Source of the DNA: Gammaproteobacteria bacterium | GTDB taxonomy: Bacteria > Pseudomonadota > Gammaproteobacteria > Burkholderiales > Burkholderiaceae_D | Length of the DNA: 41,594 nucleotides | NCBI GenBank assembly: GCA_903970185.1 | Contig: CAJCIC010000012.1 | Coordinates: forward strand, 1-41,594 | Reading direction: 5' to 3' | Shown: piece after piece, positions 8,959-20,364 of the stretch | How the letters are laid out: every line of letters begins with the position of its first letter | Position numbering within the stretch: position 1 is the stretch's first letter | Notes under the pieces: model-generated | The model's database searches: none | Told to the model about the DNA's origin: nothing | What the model saw: only the letters and a program-made list of their open reading frames with translations | Position numbers and translations under genes: made by a program

Positions 8959-9810
8959 ATGCATCCGATGTTGAACACCGCGGTGAAAGCCGCCCGGCGT
9001 GCGGGCTCGATCATCAATCGCGCCAGCCTTGATCTGGATCTGGTCAAGGTTTCCAAGAAGCAGCACAATGATTTCGTGACCGAAGTCGACAAGTCGGCGG
9101 AAGCCGCGATCATCGACGTTCTCCTCTCAGCCTATCCGGACCATGCGATCTTAGCAGAGGAAAGCGGGCAGACTCCGGCCAGGGGCACGAGCGCAATCGA
9201 TCCTGCAACCGCCGAGAATCTGTGGATCATCGATCCGCTCGATGGCACGACCAATTTCATCCACGGCTTTCCGCAATACTGCGTATCGATCGCGTTATCG
9301 CAACGCGGGCAGCTGAGCCAGGCAGTGATCTACGATCCGACGCGCAACGACCTCTTTACCGCCTCGCGCGGGCGCGGCGCATTTCTGAACGACCGGCGCA
9401 TTCGCGTCAGTAAGCGCATCCGCCTCGCCGAAAGCCTGATCGGAACCGGCTTTCCCTTTCGCGAACTCGACGGACTTGATCATTACCTGGCCCTGTTTCG
9501 TGCCATTACGCTTAACAGCGCAGGATTAAGGCGGCCTGGGGCGGCCGCGCTCGATCTGGCCTATGTTGCGGCAGGACGGCTCGATGGCTTTTTCGAGATT
9601 GGCTTGAAGCCCTGGGATATCGCCGCTGGCGTTCTTCTCATCACTGAGGCCGGCGGGCTGGTGGGCAATCTGCAAGGCGATGCCTGGGACCTCTTTGCGG
9701 GCGACGTGCTCGCGGCCAATCCGAAAATTTTTGGCCAGATGGTCCAGCTTTTCGCGCCGCTTAGCACCCGTTCGTCGCAAATCCCGGCGCCTGCCGCCGC
9801 GGCTCGCTAG
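8959..9810 (+). CDS. suhB: Inositol-1-monophosphatase family protein SuhB
   Basis: 283 residues from the ATG at 8959; the longer frame from 8926 adds residues not found in relatives, whereas [19 protein letters not shown] is the standard SuhB start. Mg-dependent phosphatase fold with EES (metal Glu), DPLDGTTNF (metal Asp pair) and [15 protein letters not shown]. SuhB dephosphorylates inositol-1-phosphate and, in E. coli, also joins the rRNA antitermination complex. Typical neighbour of trmJ across a divergent promoter region. Confidence 0.95.
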   Translation: MHPMLNTAVKAARRAGSIINRASLDLDLVKVSKKQHNDFVTEVDKSAEAAIIDVLLSAYPDHAILAEESGQTPARGTSAIDPATAENLWIIDPLDGTTNFIHGFPQYCVSIALSQRGQLSQAVIYDPTRNDLFTASRGRGAFLNDRRIRVSKRIRLAESLIGTGFPFRELDGLDHYLALFRAITLNSAGLRRPGAAALDLAYVAAGRLDGFFEIGLKPWDIAAGVLLITEAGGLVGNLQGDAWDLFAGDVLAANPKIFGQMVQLFAPLSTRSSQIPAPAAAAR

Positions 9811-9854
9811 TCTCATCACTTTCATTGACCACGCGTCAAATTTGGAGCTGCTGC

Positions 9855-12110
9855 ATGTCTGAACACGCCAAACTTCACCTTGGGGCTCTTGCGCTCGCAC
9901 TCTGGTTCGCAGGGGTTTTGCCCGCTAGAGGCGCGATTGCGCCCGCAACCACGCCTGCTGTTGCAGCCACCGATCCGGCGCTCGCCTCTGCGGAGATCCC
10001 GCTTGTCGGTCGCGACGCTGCCGCGGTGACGGTGCCAAGCGCCGCGACAGCCTGGGGTGGCGCGCGCACCGGTAGCGAGCCTACGCTGTCGGATCGGGTC
10101 GTCGACTACCACATTGCAGCGACGCTTGACCCGGTCAAACACACCGTCGACGGACTTGAGCACCTGAGCTGGCGCAATCGCAGCGCAGTGCCGGTCCATG
10201 CGGTCTACCTCCATCTGTACCTGAATGCCTTCGAGTCGAATTACAGCACCTACTTCACCGAATCCCGCGTGCCGGGCTTTCGTTTCCGCTCGGATGTGCC
10301 AACCCATACGGGCGAGTGGGGCCACATCGAAGTGCGCAAGGCAGAGCAGGGCGGCAAGCCCATCACCATGACCTTCGTGCATCCCGATGGCGGCCCGACC
10401 ACCGATCACACCGTCGTGCGCTTTGATCTGCCCACGGCCGTGGCGCCGGGGGCGACAACCGTGCTTGACATAAGTTTTTTCGATCAGCTGCCACGCGTTG
10501 TCGCGCGCACCGGCTATTTCGGCACTTTTCATCTGATTGGCCAGTGGTATCCCAAGATCGCGGTGCTTGAATTGCCAGGCGAGCGCGGCGCCACCGCGCC
10601 GCGCTGGAATGCGCACGAATTTCACCTGCACAGCGAGTTTTTTTCCGACTACGGCAATTTCGACGTGCAAATGACCGTACCGAAGGGTTTCGTCGTGGGC
10701 GCGACCGGCGAGGAGACGGGCGCCCCTGTCGAGCAAAATGGGCTGGTCACGCACCACTTCGTGCAGGGCGACGTGCATGAATTTGCCTGGACCGCCGATA
10801 GCCGCAGCGCCCCGCCGCTAGAAGGCGTCTACCGCGGTGCCGGCAGTCCCGAAGTCAAGGTGCGGGTCATTTATCCGCCTGAATATGCCTACGACGCGCA
10901 GCCGGTGTTGCAAGCGACAATTGATTCCCTCAAGTTTTTTTCCGAGACGCTCGGGCCTTATCCCTACAGGACGGCGACTGCGATCATCCCGCCGTACAAC
11001 GCCGATGAAGCCGGCGGCATGGAATACCCGACGTTTTTTACGACCGCTCACGTCGAGGACACCGCCCCCGACACCTTTGGCCGGGTCATCCTCGATTTCG
11101 TCACGATCCATGAATTCGGTCACGGCTATTTTTACGGCATTCTCGGATCCAACGAGTTCGAGGAACCCATCCTTGATGAGGGCCTAAACGAGTTCTGGGA
11201 CTGGCGCATGGTTGCACTACGCAACCAGAGAATCCACTTCACCTCGAAATTCTGGAAATTTTTTGGCTGGGATCCTTCGGCGGACGCGTTCGAGGCCGAA
11301 CGCGCCATCGCCGGCTTGACCCATCCGGCCGACCCGGTGGGCGAAAATTCCTGGAAGCGCTTCGATAGCACCAGTTATGGCGAGACCTACTCGCGCACGG
11401 CGACCGCCATGCGTGATCTCGAGCACCAGCTTGGAACGCCGGTGCTTGAAAAGGCCTTCGCCGACTATTACGCGCGCTGGAAATTCCGCCATCCAAGCGT
11501 GGCCGACTTTGAGCAGTCGCTGATCGATTCGAGCGGCCAGCCGGAAAAGGTCAAGACCATCTTCGACCAGGAGATTTATGGTGCGGTGACCATCGATGAC
11601 GCCGTCGAATCGATCGAGACCCGCGAGGTCTTGCCCCTGCCGGGCACGCACGTCGTCAACGGCAAGTGGGTGGAAGAGACGTCTGAGGAGCTCGACAAGC
11701 GCATCGAGGAGGAGCGCAAGGCGTTCAAGAAGGACCACCCGGATGCGAAGACCGGACCGTATCCCTATATGACGACGGTGAATCTGAAGCGCTACGGCGC
11801 GCCCGTGTCAGAGACGCTTCTTGTCAAGTTCGCCGACGGCTCGAGCGAGAAAGTGACCTGGGATGACGCGAAGAACTGGAATCGCTACAGCTGGACCAAG
11901 CCATCGCCTGGGGTCTCGGCCGAGCTCGATCCCGAGCATCTGCATAACCTTGACGCCAATCGCCTGAACAACAGCATGACGGTGCACGCCGAGGGCGACG
12001 CGGCCAAGGCCGACAAGGATGCGCCGTCGAGACTGTCTGCAGCCAGTCGCTGGACTTCGGAAGTGGCTTTCATTTTTCAAAGCTTCATTGCCGCACTGAC
12101 AACACTATGA
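9855..12110 (+). CDS. Exported M1-family metallopeptidase
   Basis: 751 residues from the ATG at 9855, which has GGAG seven bases upstream; an in-frame start at 9825 lacks this. A signal peptide (residues 1-~29, ending PARGA) exports it. Residues about 75-350 are the M1 N-terminal beta saddle (DYHIAATLDPVKHTVDG). The catalytic domain has GGMEY at 387-391, the GAMEN-like exopeptidase loop, and the zinc site H419-E-F-G-H423 with the third ligand Glu442 eighteen residues later. All catalytic residues are intact. The last ~150 residues (Glu/Lys-rich, then a soluble beta segment and a hydrophobic tail) are outside the core. Its stop overlaps the next gene by ATGA. The peptide substrates are unknown. 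Confidence 0.88.
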   Translation: MSEHAKLHLGALALALWFAGVLPARGAIAPATTPAVAATDPALASAEIPLVGRDAAAVTVPSAATAWGGARTGSEPTLSDRVVDYHIAATLDPVKHTVDGLEHLSWRNRSAVPVHAVYLHLYLNAFESNYSTYFTESRVPGFRFRSDVPTHTGEWGHIEVRKAEQGGKPITMTFVHPDGGPTTDHTVVRFDLPTAVAPGATTVLDISFFDQLPRVVARTGYFGTFHLIGQWYPKIAVLELPGERGATAPRWNAHEFHLHSEFFSDYGNFDVQMTVPKGFVVGATGEETGAPVEQNGLVTHHFVQGDVHEFAWTADSRSAPPLEGVYRGAGSPEVKVRVIYPPEYAYDAQPVLQATIDSLKFFSETLGPYPYRTATAIIPPYNADEAGGMEYPTFFTTAHVEDTAPDTFGRVILDFVTIHEFGHGYFYGILGSNEFEEPILDEGLNEFWDWRMVALRNQRIHFTSKFWKFFGWDPSADAFEAERAIAGLTHPADPVGENSWKRFDSTSYGETYSRTATAMRDLEHQLGTPVLEKAFADYYARWKFRHPSVADFEQSLIDSSGQPEKVKTIFDQEIYGAVTIDDAVESIETREVLPLPGTHVVNGKWVEETSEELDKRIEEERKAFKKDHPDAKTGPYPYMTTVNLKRYGAPVSETLLVKFADGSSEKVTWDDAKNWNRYSWTKPSPGVSAELDPEHLHNLDANRLNNSMTVHAEGDAAKADKDAPSRLSAASRWTSEVAFIFQSFIAALTTL

Positions 12111-13027
12111 ACCCTTCTCTTGAACTGCATGAACCGGGCCTCTTCAGAACAACTGTGGTTGCCATGAAGCAATGGCGCATCGTGATTCTGTGGCTCGTCC
12201 TGACGCTGATTCCGACGGCGCTTCTGGCGCTCCCGGTTTTTTCCGTACTCTCGGCGGCTTTCGATTCGTCGGTTGATGTCAACGCCTGGGCTGAACACTT
12301 CCACATCGGACGATTCTCCGATCTGGGCGGCCTCATGACGGCAAGCTTCCCGTTTGCGAGGCCCATCGAGGTGGTGGCGGCGTCTTCGGTGATCCTGCTG
12401 ATCTTTCTCTCGCCGTTTTTGAATGCGGCGGTGATTGCCTCGGCGCAAGCCAATCGCAGCCTGGCCTTTGCCGGCCTGATCCAGGGCGGCTTTACCTTCT
12501 ACGGACGCATGTTGCGCGTCACGATCTGGTCGCTCGTGCCTCTTGGCATCGTCTTTGCCATTAATCACGGCATCTCGAAGCTGATCGATCATAACGCCGA
12601 AAAAGCCATCCTCGAATCCGATATCGTCTTGCAGCATCGCCTGGGCTGGCTTGTCGCTTTCGTGCTGCTGTTTGTCGTGCACGTGAGCATCGAAGCCGCA
12701 CGCGCCCAGTTTGCCCTTGACCCCAGCCGGCGCTCGGCCGTGCTCGCCTGGTGGCGGGGCGTGCGGCTGGTCAAAAGGCGTGCCGTGGCTGCCCTTGGCA
12801 GCTACTTCGTGATCGAAGTCGTCGCCATTCTCGTGGTCTTCGTTCTGGGCATCCTGCGCATCAACATCCCCCATGCCGGTGGCCTTGGGCTGGCGTTGGT
12901 CACGCTCCTGGCCGAAATCGCTGTCGCTGCGATTGCGTGGATGCAGATTGCGCGCCTTCTGGTGCTCACACAGATCACGCGCGAGACAGCAAGAGATCGC
13001 GTCGACGCGGGCCTTGGGCCCCATTGA
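12107..13027 (+). CDS. Multi-pass membrane protein of unknown function
   Basis: 306 residues with about six hydrophobic helices: near 24-48, 86-112, 138-158, 178-198, 224-248 and 254-282. A soluble loop lies after the first helix (FDSSVDVNAWAEHFHIG). No catalytic motif or known family signature is recognised. The start overlaps the M1 peptidase stop (ATGA), so the two are almost certainly translated together, and a functional link to the peptidase is a reasonable inference. Inner-membrane location follows from the helices. Confidence 0.8.
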   Translation: MNPSLELHEPGLFRTTVVAMKQWRIVILWLVLTLIPTALLALPVFSVLSAAFDSSVDVNAWAEHFHIGRFSDLGGLMTASFPFARPIEVVAASSVILLIFLSPFLNAAVIASAQANRSLAFAGLIQGGFTFYGRMLRVTIWSLVPLGIVFAINHGISKLIDHNAEKAILESDIVLQHRLGWLVAFVLLFVVHVSIEAARAQFALDPSRRSAVLAWWRGVRLVKRRAVAALGSYFVIEVVAILVVFVLGILRINIPHAGGLGLALVTLLAEIAVAAIAWMQIARLLVLTQITRETARDRVDAGLGPH

Positions 13028-13165
13028 ATGTGACGCTTTGCGACCTTTCCCTTGCCCTGGCGCATGGCTGCCAGGGGCCTTCCGAGCGGGGGGTCGCCTC
13101 GGCATGCGCAAGCCGATGACGGCCGTGTGAAACCCGCTTTCGCGGCCCAAGGACAAGCCCAAGAC

Positions 13166-15775
13166 ATGCAGCGCGAGGCCCTCGACAAGCACACGCCGAT
13201 GATGCAGCAGTATCTTCGGATGAAGGCCGACCATCCGCAGGGGCTGCTTTTCTACCGCATGGGCGACTTCTACGAGATGTTCTTCGAGGACGCGCGCCGC
13301 GCTGCAAAGCTGCTCGATATCACGCTGACGTCGCGCGGCCAATCCAATGGCCAGCCGATCCCGATGGCGGGCGTGCCGTACCACGCAGCCGAGCAATACC
13401 TGGCCAAGCTCGTGCGCCTTGGGGAGTCGGTCGCCGTTTGCGAGCAGTTCGGCGATCCGGCGCTTGCCAAGGGTCCGCTTGAGCGTCGCGTCGTGCGCAT
13501 CGTCACGCCTGGCACCGTTACCGATACCGGTCTTCTGGCCGAAAAGTCGGCGAGCCTGCTGCTTTGTGTCGCCTGCGCCAAGTCCCAGGCCGGGCTGGCC
13601 TGGGTCGATCTGGCCAGTGGCGAGATCCGGCTGATGCAAGTTGCAGCAACCGACCTTCTACGCGAAATCGAGCGCATCCAGCCCGCCGAAACCGTCATCG
13701 ACGGCAGCGAAGAGGTGCCGGCTGGACTTGAGAATCAAAGGCTGACCCGCTTGCCCTCGTGGCATTTTGACGCGGATAACGGTGCCCGACATCTGGCCCG
13801 CCAGCTTCTGGCAGATAACCTTGCGTCTTACGGCGTCGAGGACATGCCCCTTGCGCTTGCTGCTGCAGCCGCGCTCTTGCAGTACGCCGAGCACACCCAG
13901 GGCCAACGCGCACTGACCCATGTGCAGCGCCTGGTGGTCGAGCGCGAGAGCCAGTTCGTCGTGCTGGATGCGGCGACACGCAGAAATCTCGAGATCACCG
14001 AGACATTGCGCGCGGCCGACAGCGGCGTTGCCAGCCCGACGCTCTTTTCCCTGGTTGACAGCTGCATGACGCACATGGGCGCGAGGCTCTTGCGACACTG
14101 GTTGCACCATCCCCTGCGCAATCGGCAAGAGCCTGCGCTGCGCCATCTCGCCATCGAGGCGTTGTCGGCCGCCTCTGGCCGCAGCTGCCCCTACGAGGCA
14201 CTGCGCGAGTCATTGAAAGCGATTGCCGATGTCGAGCGCATCAGCGCTCGCATTGCGCTCAATAGCGCCCGGCCGCGCGATCTTGCGGCATTGCGCGAGA
14301 CCCTCTTTGCAGTCAACGAACTGCTGCCGCCGCTTGCGCAGTGCGCCCAGTCCTCGCTGCTCGAAGGCTGCACCTCGGCGCTTAACATCGATCCGCAAAT
14401 CGCGGCCTATCTCGCAGAGGCGATTGCGCCCGAGCCCGCGCTGCAGTTAAGGGATGGCGGCGTCATCGCTCAGGGATTTGACGCCGAGCTCGATGAACTG
14501 AGGGATCTCAATAGCAACGCCGGCGCCTTTCTGATCGAGCTTGAAAAGCGCGAACGCGAGCGCACCGGGATTGCCAATTTGCGCGTCGAATACAATCGTG
14601 TGCACGGCTACTACATCGAGATCAGCCGCAGCCAGTCCGATCATGTGCCAGACGACTATCGCAGGCGCCAGACGGTCAAGAATGCCGAGCGCTTCATCAC
14701 CCCGGAGCTCAAGCAATTCGAGGATCGCGCCCTGTCGGCGCGGGACCGCGCGCTGTTGCGGGAGAAAGTGCTCTTTGAGCAAATCATCGAGTCCCTGGCG
14801 CGCCATATCGGGCCCTTGCAGGCGCTGGCACGCGCTCTGGCGACGCTTGACGTGCTGTGTGCCCTGGCCGAGAGGGCAACGACCCTGCAATGGCAAAAGC
14901 CGACGCTTTGTGATGACCCGGTGCTTGAGATCCGCGGCGGGCGGCATCCGGTCGTCGAGGCCCATCTCGCGCGCACCAGCCAGCAGTTCACGCCCAATGA
15001 TTGCGTGCTCGGCGAGCGGCGCAAGATGCTCCTGATTACCGGCCCGAACATGGGCGGCAAGTCGACCTTCATGCGCCAGACCGCCCTGATTGCGCTGCTT
15101 GCCTACTGCGGCAGCTTCGTGCCGGCTGAAAGCGCGCGGCTTGGCCCGATCGATCGCATCTTTACGCGCATTGGCGCCTCTGACGACGTGGCTGGGGGCC
15201 GCTCGACATTCATGGTCGAGATGACCGAGGCGGCCGCGATTCTGAACCAGTCCAGTGCCCAGAGTCTGGTCCTGATGGATGAGATCGGCCGGGGAACGTC
15301 GACGTTTGACGGCCTGGCGCTGGCGCTTGCCATCGCCCAGGCCCTGATCGAACGCAATCGTGCCTACACCCTGTTCGCCACGCACTACTTCGAGTTGACG
15401 CAGCTGGCACTGGAATTTCCGCTCGTCGCCAACGTTCACCTGTCAGCGGTTCAGCATCGCCACCAGATCGTATTTCTGCACGCGGTCAAGGATGGTCCGG
15501 CAAGCCAGAGTTACGGCCTTGAGGTGGCGCAGCTCGCGGGCGTTCCGGCGTCGGTTATTCGCGCCGCGCGACGCCACCTGCTGCGCCTTGAAGAAACCGC
15601 CAACGGCGCGAAACTCCAGTTCGACCTGTTCAAGCCCGAAAATGGCGAGATCGAGCCGCAGCCAAGCCTGGCACTATTGGAAGCACTGGCTTCGATTGAT
15701 TGTGACGCCCTGACACCGCGCGAGGCGCTTGATGCCCTGTATCGCCTCAAGCGCATCGCCGAGCCCAAGCCGTGA
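13166..15775 (+). CDS. mutS: DNA mismatch repair ATPase MutS
   Basis: 869 residues from the ATG at 13166. This start is preferred over upstream GTG 13127, ATG 13064 or TTG 13052. It places the mismatch-wedging Phe35-x-Glu37 (GDFYEMF) one residue from its E. coli position. Domains in order: mismatch-binding I, connector II, lever/clamp III-IV, ATPase V. The ATPase has Walker [10 protein letters not shown] near 626-634, Walker [16 protein letters not shown] and the FATHYFEL His switch. The C-terminal ~60 residues are the dimer/tetramer region. All key residues are intact. The stop overlaps the next gene as GTGA. Confidence 0.96.
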   Translation: MQREALDKHTPMMQQYLRMKADHPQGLLFYRMGDFYEMFFEDARRAAKLLDITLTSRGQSNGQPIPMAGVPYHAAEQYLAKLVRLGESVAVCEQFGDPALAKGPLERRVVRIVTPGTVTDTGLLAEKSASLLLCVACAKSQAGLAWVDLASGEIRLMQVAATDLLREIERIQPAETVIDGSEEVPAGLENQRLTRLPSWHFDADNGARHLARQLLADNLASYGVEDMPLALAAAAALLQYAEHTQGQRALTHVQRLVVERESQFVVLDAATRRNLEITETLRAADSGVASPTLFSLVDSCMTHMGARLLRHWLHHPLRNRQEPALRHLAIEALSAASGRSCPYEALRESLKAIADVERISARIALNSARPRDLAALRETLFAVNELLPPLAQCAQSSLLEGCTSALNIDPQIAAYLAEAIAPEPALQLRDGGVIAQGFDAELDELRDLNSNAGAFLIELEKRERERTGIANLRVEYNRVHGYYIEISRSQSDHVPDDYRRRQTVKNAERFITPELKQFEDRALSARDRALLREKVLFEQIIESLARHIGPLQALARALATLDVLCALAERATTLQWQKPTLCDDPVLEIRGGRHPVVEAHLARTSQQFTPNDCVLGERRKMLLITGPNMGGKSTFMRQTALIALLAYCGSFVPAESARLGPIDRIFTRIGASDDVAGGRSTFMVEMTEAAAILNQSSAQSLVLMDEIGRGTSTFDGLALALAIAQALIERNRAYTLFATHYFELTQLALEFPLVANVHLSAVQHRHQIVFLHAVKDGPASQSYGLEVAQLAGVPASVIRAARRHLLRLEETANGAKLQFDLFKPENGEIEPQPSLALLEALASIDCDALTPREALDALYRLKRIAEPKP

Positions 15776-16800
15776 AGCGCCGCGAATTCCTTGAATGCAT
15801 TGCAGCCGGTGCGCTTGCCGCCACCCGTGCGAGCGCCGCCGATGGGCCGCAGGCCACGCTTGGCGCGCCCTTCAGTTTTGGCGTCATCGGCAACACCTTT
15901 GCGGGCGATGAGGGCGTCGCCGAAGCCGAGCGGCTCTTGGCTGGCGTTGGCCAGAGCGGCGTGCGCTTCATCATCGATGTCGGCGCCTTCAAGAGTGCCG
16001 AGGAGCGCTGCAGTGACCAGCTCTTTGGCGAGCGCATCGCGCTTTTGAATGCGAGCACGGTGCCACTTGTTGCCGTTGCAGCCAATAATGAATGGACCGG
16101 CTGCGATTCGCAGCGCGAAGGCGGCTTTGATCCCTATGAGCGCCTCGAGGCACTGCGCGAGCAGGCCTTCTCGACGCCGCAGTCGCTCGGTGTCGATTCG
16201 ATTCCGCTGGCGCGGCAAAGCGCCTTGCGCCAGTTCCGCAGTTTTTCGGAAAACACCCGCTGGCAGTGCGATCGCGTGCTCTTCGCAGCGCTGGATGTGC
16301 CATCGCCTAACAACGACTATCGTCTTGGCGCGGGCAGGAATGGGGAGTTCGAGGATCGCGTCATTGCCAATCGCGAGTGGCTTGAGCGCGCGTTCCGTTT
16401 TGCTTCAGCGCAGCGCCTCGTCGCAATTGCAATTGCGATCGAAGCGGATCCGGAGTTCAAACGACCATTAAAGCCCCCGGATCACCGGCTGCCGCGCCGT
16501 GACGGCTTCTACGAACTGAAAATGACCTTGCGCGAAGCCTGCGCCAAGTTCCACGGCCAGGTGTTGCTTTTGCATGGCGCCAGTGCGAGCGGCTTCTTGA
16601 TCGATCAGCCGCTTGTCGAGCCAAACGGCAAGGTCGTGAAGAACTTCACCCGCATTGCGACGTTTGCGGCGCCGCTTGACGGTCGCTGGCTCGAAGTCCG
16701 AGTAGATCCACGCACCCCGCGCGTCTTCTCGGTACAGCCGCGAAAGGTCGATGACACGGTGGGTTGGTCGCAGACAGCGCCATCGCCAAGACGCGCCTAG
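15772..16800 (+). CDS. Tat-exported metallophosphoesterase-like protein with degenerate active site
   Basis: 342 residues from a GTG overlapping the mutS stop. The N-terminus [22 protein letters not shown] is a twin-arginine signal (RREFL). The body resembles calcineurin-like phosphoesterases in which GDT, VGD, GDNEWTDC and HGDTHYF mark the metal site. Here these read GNT (residues 40-42), VGA (70-72), ANNEWTGC (104-111) and HGASASGF. The scaffold between them is retained ([44 protein letters not shown]). The metal Asp residues and the C-terminal His are therefore lost or changed, suggesting a non-catalytic periplasmic protein. The family motifs are quoted from memory of relatives. Function unknown. 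Confidence 0.7.
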   Translation: MKRREFLECIAAGALAATRASAADGPQATLGAPFSFGVIGNTFAGDEGVAEAERLLAGVGQSGVRFIIDVGAFKSAEERCSDQLFGERIALLNASTVPLVAVAANNEWTGCDSQREGGFDPYERLEALREQAFSTPQSLGVDSIPLARQSALRQFRSFSENTRWQCDRVLFAALDVPSPNNDYRLGAGRNGEFEDRVIANREWLERAFRFASAQRLVAIAIAIEADPEFKRPLKPPDHRLPRRDGFYELKMTLREACAKFHGQVLLLHGASASGFLIDQPLVEPNGKVVKNFTRIATFAAPLDGRWLEVRVDPRTPRVFSVQPRKVDDTVGWSQTAPSPRRA

Positions 16801-16845
16801 CCCAAATGGCCATGCCCCGGTCGCACCGGATTTCGCCGGACCGCA

Positions 16846-16851
16846 TAGAAT
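16846..16851 (+). promoter_or_regulatory. Possible -10 element for the M20 amidohydrolase gene
   Basis: TAGAAT lies 35 bases before the ATG at 16887, in the short gap after the degenerate phosphoesterase gene. No convincing -35 is seen. It resembles the TAGAAT elements before suhB and cysE. Confidence 0.3.
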
Positions 16852-16886
16852 GGCCTTAAATCCCCCTCAATCCTGAAAGCGCCCCA

Positions 16887-18074
<1,188 letters not shown>

Positions 18075-18116
18075 AGCGGGTCGTTGCACGAGCGCGGTAT
18101 CCTTTTGGAGCAAGGC

Positions 18117-19430
18117 ATGACTTCAGCTTCGTTGGTGCGCGAGGGCGGAGCCTGTGAAATTCACCCCGCAGCGCCCGTGGTGCTGACGCGAGGCGGGGTT
18201 GCAGCGGTCGTCATCGGCAATGCGATGGAGTTCTACGACTTCGTCAGCTATGCCTTTTTCGCGGTCTACATCGGCAAGGCTTTTTTCCCCTCGTCAAACG
18301 CCTACGGCAGCCTGCTTGCCTCGGTTGCCACCTTCGGCGTGGGCTTTCTGACCCGACCGGTGGGTGGGTTTGTCATCGGTGCGATCGGCGATCGGCTAGG
18401 TCGCAAACCGGCGATGATGCTGACCATCGGTCTCATTACACTTGGCACGCTTGGCCTCGCGGTGACGCCAAGCTATGCGACGATCGGTGTTCTAGCCCCC
18501 ATCCTGATTGTGCTTGCGCGCCTCGTTCAGGGCTTTGCGCTCGGTGGCGAAGTCGGTCCTTCAACCGCGCTTTTGATCGAGGGCGCTCCGCGTGACAAGG
18601 TCGGCCTTTACGCGGCGTGGCAGCTGGGCGGCCAGGGCATGGCAGCCGCGTTTGGCGGCGTGGTTGGCGTCGTCCTGTCCCAGACCCTGACGCAAGCGCA
18701 GATGCAAGACTGGGGCTGGCGCGTGCCGTTTCTGATCGGGCTTCTGGTTTTGCCCGTGGCTGTCTTCATTCGCAGCAAGCTTCCTGAGACGATCGCCTTG
18801 CAGGATCGTGAACAATCAAGTGGCAAGGTCTTCTTCGAAATCTTCACGACGCATCGCAAGATCGTGATTCTTTCTGTCTTTACCGTGCTAGGCGGCACGG
18901 TCTCGACGTATCTGGGCAGCTACATGACGACCTATGCCATCACGACGCTTGGACTGCCTGCGTCGACGGCGCTGGCGGCGACCGTGATGGTCGGGGCGGC
19001 AACACTCATCGGTGCGCTCGTGGGCGGCTGGCTAAGCGATCGCTATGGCCGAAAGCTGATCATGATCGCGCCGCGGGCGTTAACGCTTGTTTTGGTCTAT
19101 CCGCTTTTCAAGTATCTCGTGGCCTCGCCGGGGCTTGGCAGTCTTCTTGCCGTGACGGCGTTTCTTGCGATTCTGACCGCGGCAAGCGGCACCGCCGGCA
19201 TCACGATCACCCCGGAACTTGTGCCCAAGGCACTCAGAAGCACGGTGATTGCCGTCACGTACGCCCTGGGCGTCGCAATTTTTGGAGGAACGACCCAGTT
19301 CATGATCACGTTTTTGATCCATGAAACCGGCAACCCGCTCGCACCGGCCTTGTACGTCATGGCAGCAAGTGTCGTGACGCTTATCGCCATGTTTATGTTA
19401 CCCAACCCCGGGCGCGAGGATTCAGTCTAG
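18117..19430 (+). CDS. MFS transporter, metabolite:H+ symporter (MHS) type
   Basis: 437 residues from the ATG at 18117 (GGAG six bases upstream; an in-frame TTG at 18084 is less likely). Twelve hydrophobic helices are expected. MHS-type signatures are NAMEFYDFVSYAFFA in helix 1, GDRLGRKPAM in the 2-3 loop, RLVQGFALGGEVGPS in helix 4 and DRYGRKLIM between helices 8 and 9. The family moves citrate, dicarboxylates, osmolytes or aromatic acids with protons across the inner membrane. Its position behind the amidohydrolase suggests an amide or acyl-amino-acid substrate, by inference only. Confidence 0.87.
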   Translation: MTSASLVREGGACEIHPAAPVVLTRGGVAAVVIGNAMEFYDFVSYAFFAVYIGKAFFPSSNAYGSLLASVATFGVGFLTRPVGGFVIGAIGDRLGRKPAMMLTIGLITLGTLGLAVTPSYATIGVLAPILIVLARLVQGFALGGEVGPSTALLIEGAPRDKVGLYAAWQLGGQGMAAAFGGVVGVVLSQTLTQAQMQDWGWRVPFLIGLLVLPVAVFIRSKLPETIALQDREQSSGKVFFEIFTTHRKIVILSVFTVLGGTVSTYLGSYMTTYAITTLGLPASTALAATVMVGAATLIGALVGGWLSDRYGRKLIMIAPRALTLVLVYPLFKYLVASPGLGSLLAVTAFLAILTAASGTAGITITPELVPKALRSTVIAVTYALGVAIFGGTTQFMITFLIHETGNPLAPALYVMAASVVTLIAMFMLPNPGREDSV

Positions 19431-19439
19431 CGCTGCGAC

Positions 19440-19468
19440 TTGCAGGTGCGGCGCGATCGACGTATCGT
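19440..19468 (+). promoter_or_regulatory. Promoter of tRNA-Ser
   Basis: TTGCAG at 19440-19445 and TATCGT at 19463-19468 are separated by exactly 17 bases. Transcription would start about 3 bases before the mature tRNA 5' end at 19478. Confidence 0.5.
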
Positions 19469-19477
19469 GTCGCCTCC

Positions 19478-19567
19478 GGAAGCGTGGCCGAGCGGTTGAA
19501 GGCACCAGTCTTGAAAACTGGCGATGGGGCAACCCATTCGTGAGTTCGAATCTCACCGCTTCCGCCA
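19478..19567 (+). tRNA. tRNA-Ser(UGA)
   Basis: 90 bases including an encoded CCA (19565-19567). The acceptor stem pairs GGAAGCG (19478-19484) with CGCTTCC (19557-19563). The anticodon stem pairs CCAGT with ACTGG around loop CTTGAAA; the anticodon TGA is at 19512-19514. A long variable arm follows, as expected for a class II serine tRNA, and the T loop reads GTTCGAATC. It decodes UCA and related codons. Confidence 0.97.
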
Positions 19568-19588
19568 GCGGGCCCATAGCTGCCGTCG

Positions 19589-20146
19589 TCACTTGCGCGC
19601 GCGTAACTTGATCTGGGTCTCGATGATCACATTATTGCCAGTGATTGCGAGTTGCTGGACCTCTTCCAGGGTCATTCTGCCTGCCATGATCTCATTGCTG
19701 TAGCGCGCATCCATCGCGTGACTCTTGTAGATGGTCTCGAAATCGACACCCAGATGATGTGCGAGCGGCGTGTTGGCGATCCCCGAAGCGATCCACTCAT
19801 CGTTGAGCTTCCTGTCAAACATCATCAGTCCCTCGATGGTGATCGGCCGGACGTGCGTCGGGTCGTTCAGGTATGAATCGTGCCGCGGATGCGGCACCGT
19901 GATGTCAACGATCGCGTCTGGGGCACAGACCCGATAGACTTCCTGAATGATGTTCAGGTAAACGTTCGTCTGTTGGCCAAGATGCTCGAGGCAATGCGCA
20001 AAACAGATTTCCTCGATCGAATTGGTCAGCCACGGCCACGGAAAGCGCTCGAGGTCCACGACGAGGTCAGGATTGCATCCCGGATATTTATCGACGTTGA
20101 CGTAGCCTGGCCGATGGTCCGTATTGCAGCCCATGTTTAGCTTCAT
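19589..20146 (-). CDS. Small SAM-dependent methyltransferase-like protein
   Basis: 185 residues from the ATG at 20146, which follows AAGGAAAGC; an upstream in-frame start at 20200 lacks a ribosome site. The N-terminus KLNMGCNTDHRPGYVNVD is a class I SAM-binding motif (usual form LNLGCG). DLERFPWPW, the acidic/SIEEICFAHCLEHL segment (motif with EHL) and LNIIQEVYRVCAPDAIVDITVPHP (EVYRVLKPGG-like) complete a Methyltransf_11-type core. Such short proteins often sit in glycan loci, and it diverges from a glycosyltransferase-like gene. The acceptor is unknown. Confidence 0.75.
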   Translation of the reverse strand: MKLNMGCNTDHRPGYVNVDKYPGCNPDLVVDLERFPWPWLTNSIEEICFAHCLEHLGQQTNVYLNIIQEVYRVCAPDAIVDITVPHPRHDSYLNDPTHVRPITIEGLMMFDRKLNDEWIASGIANTPLAHHLGVDFETIYKSHAMDARYSNEIMAGRMTLEEVQQLAITGNNVIIETQIKLRARK

Positions 20147-20364
20147 GCTTTCCTTGCGGTAGACCCTGCCGATGCCTGAAGGGGCTGCCTGCCGCCTCAC
20201 GAATTGAAAGTCAATTTATCATGCTTTTTACCATGCTGAACACCCGGTGAGGCTGTTATGCCGCGGCGCCATGGCATCTGAATTTTCCTGCAAAGGCGTG
20301 GAATCAAAATGCGAGGCGGCTTGATTTCAAGGACAGGTCTGTTGTGGCCCGAAAGCGGCTGATA

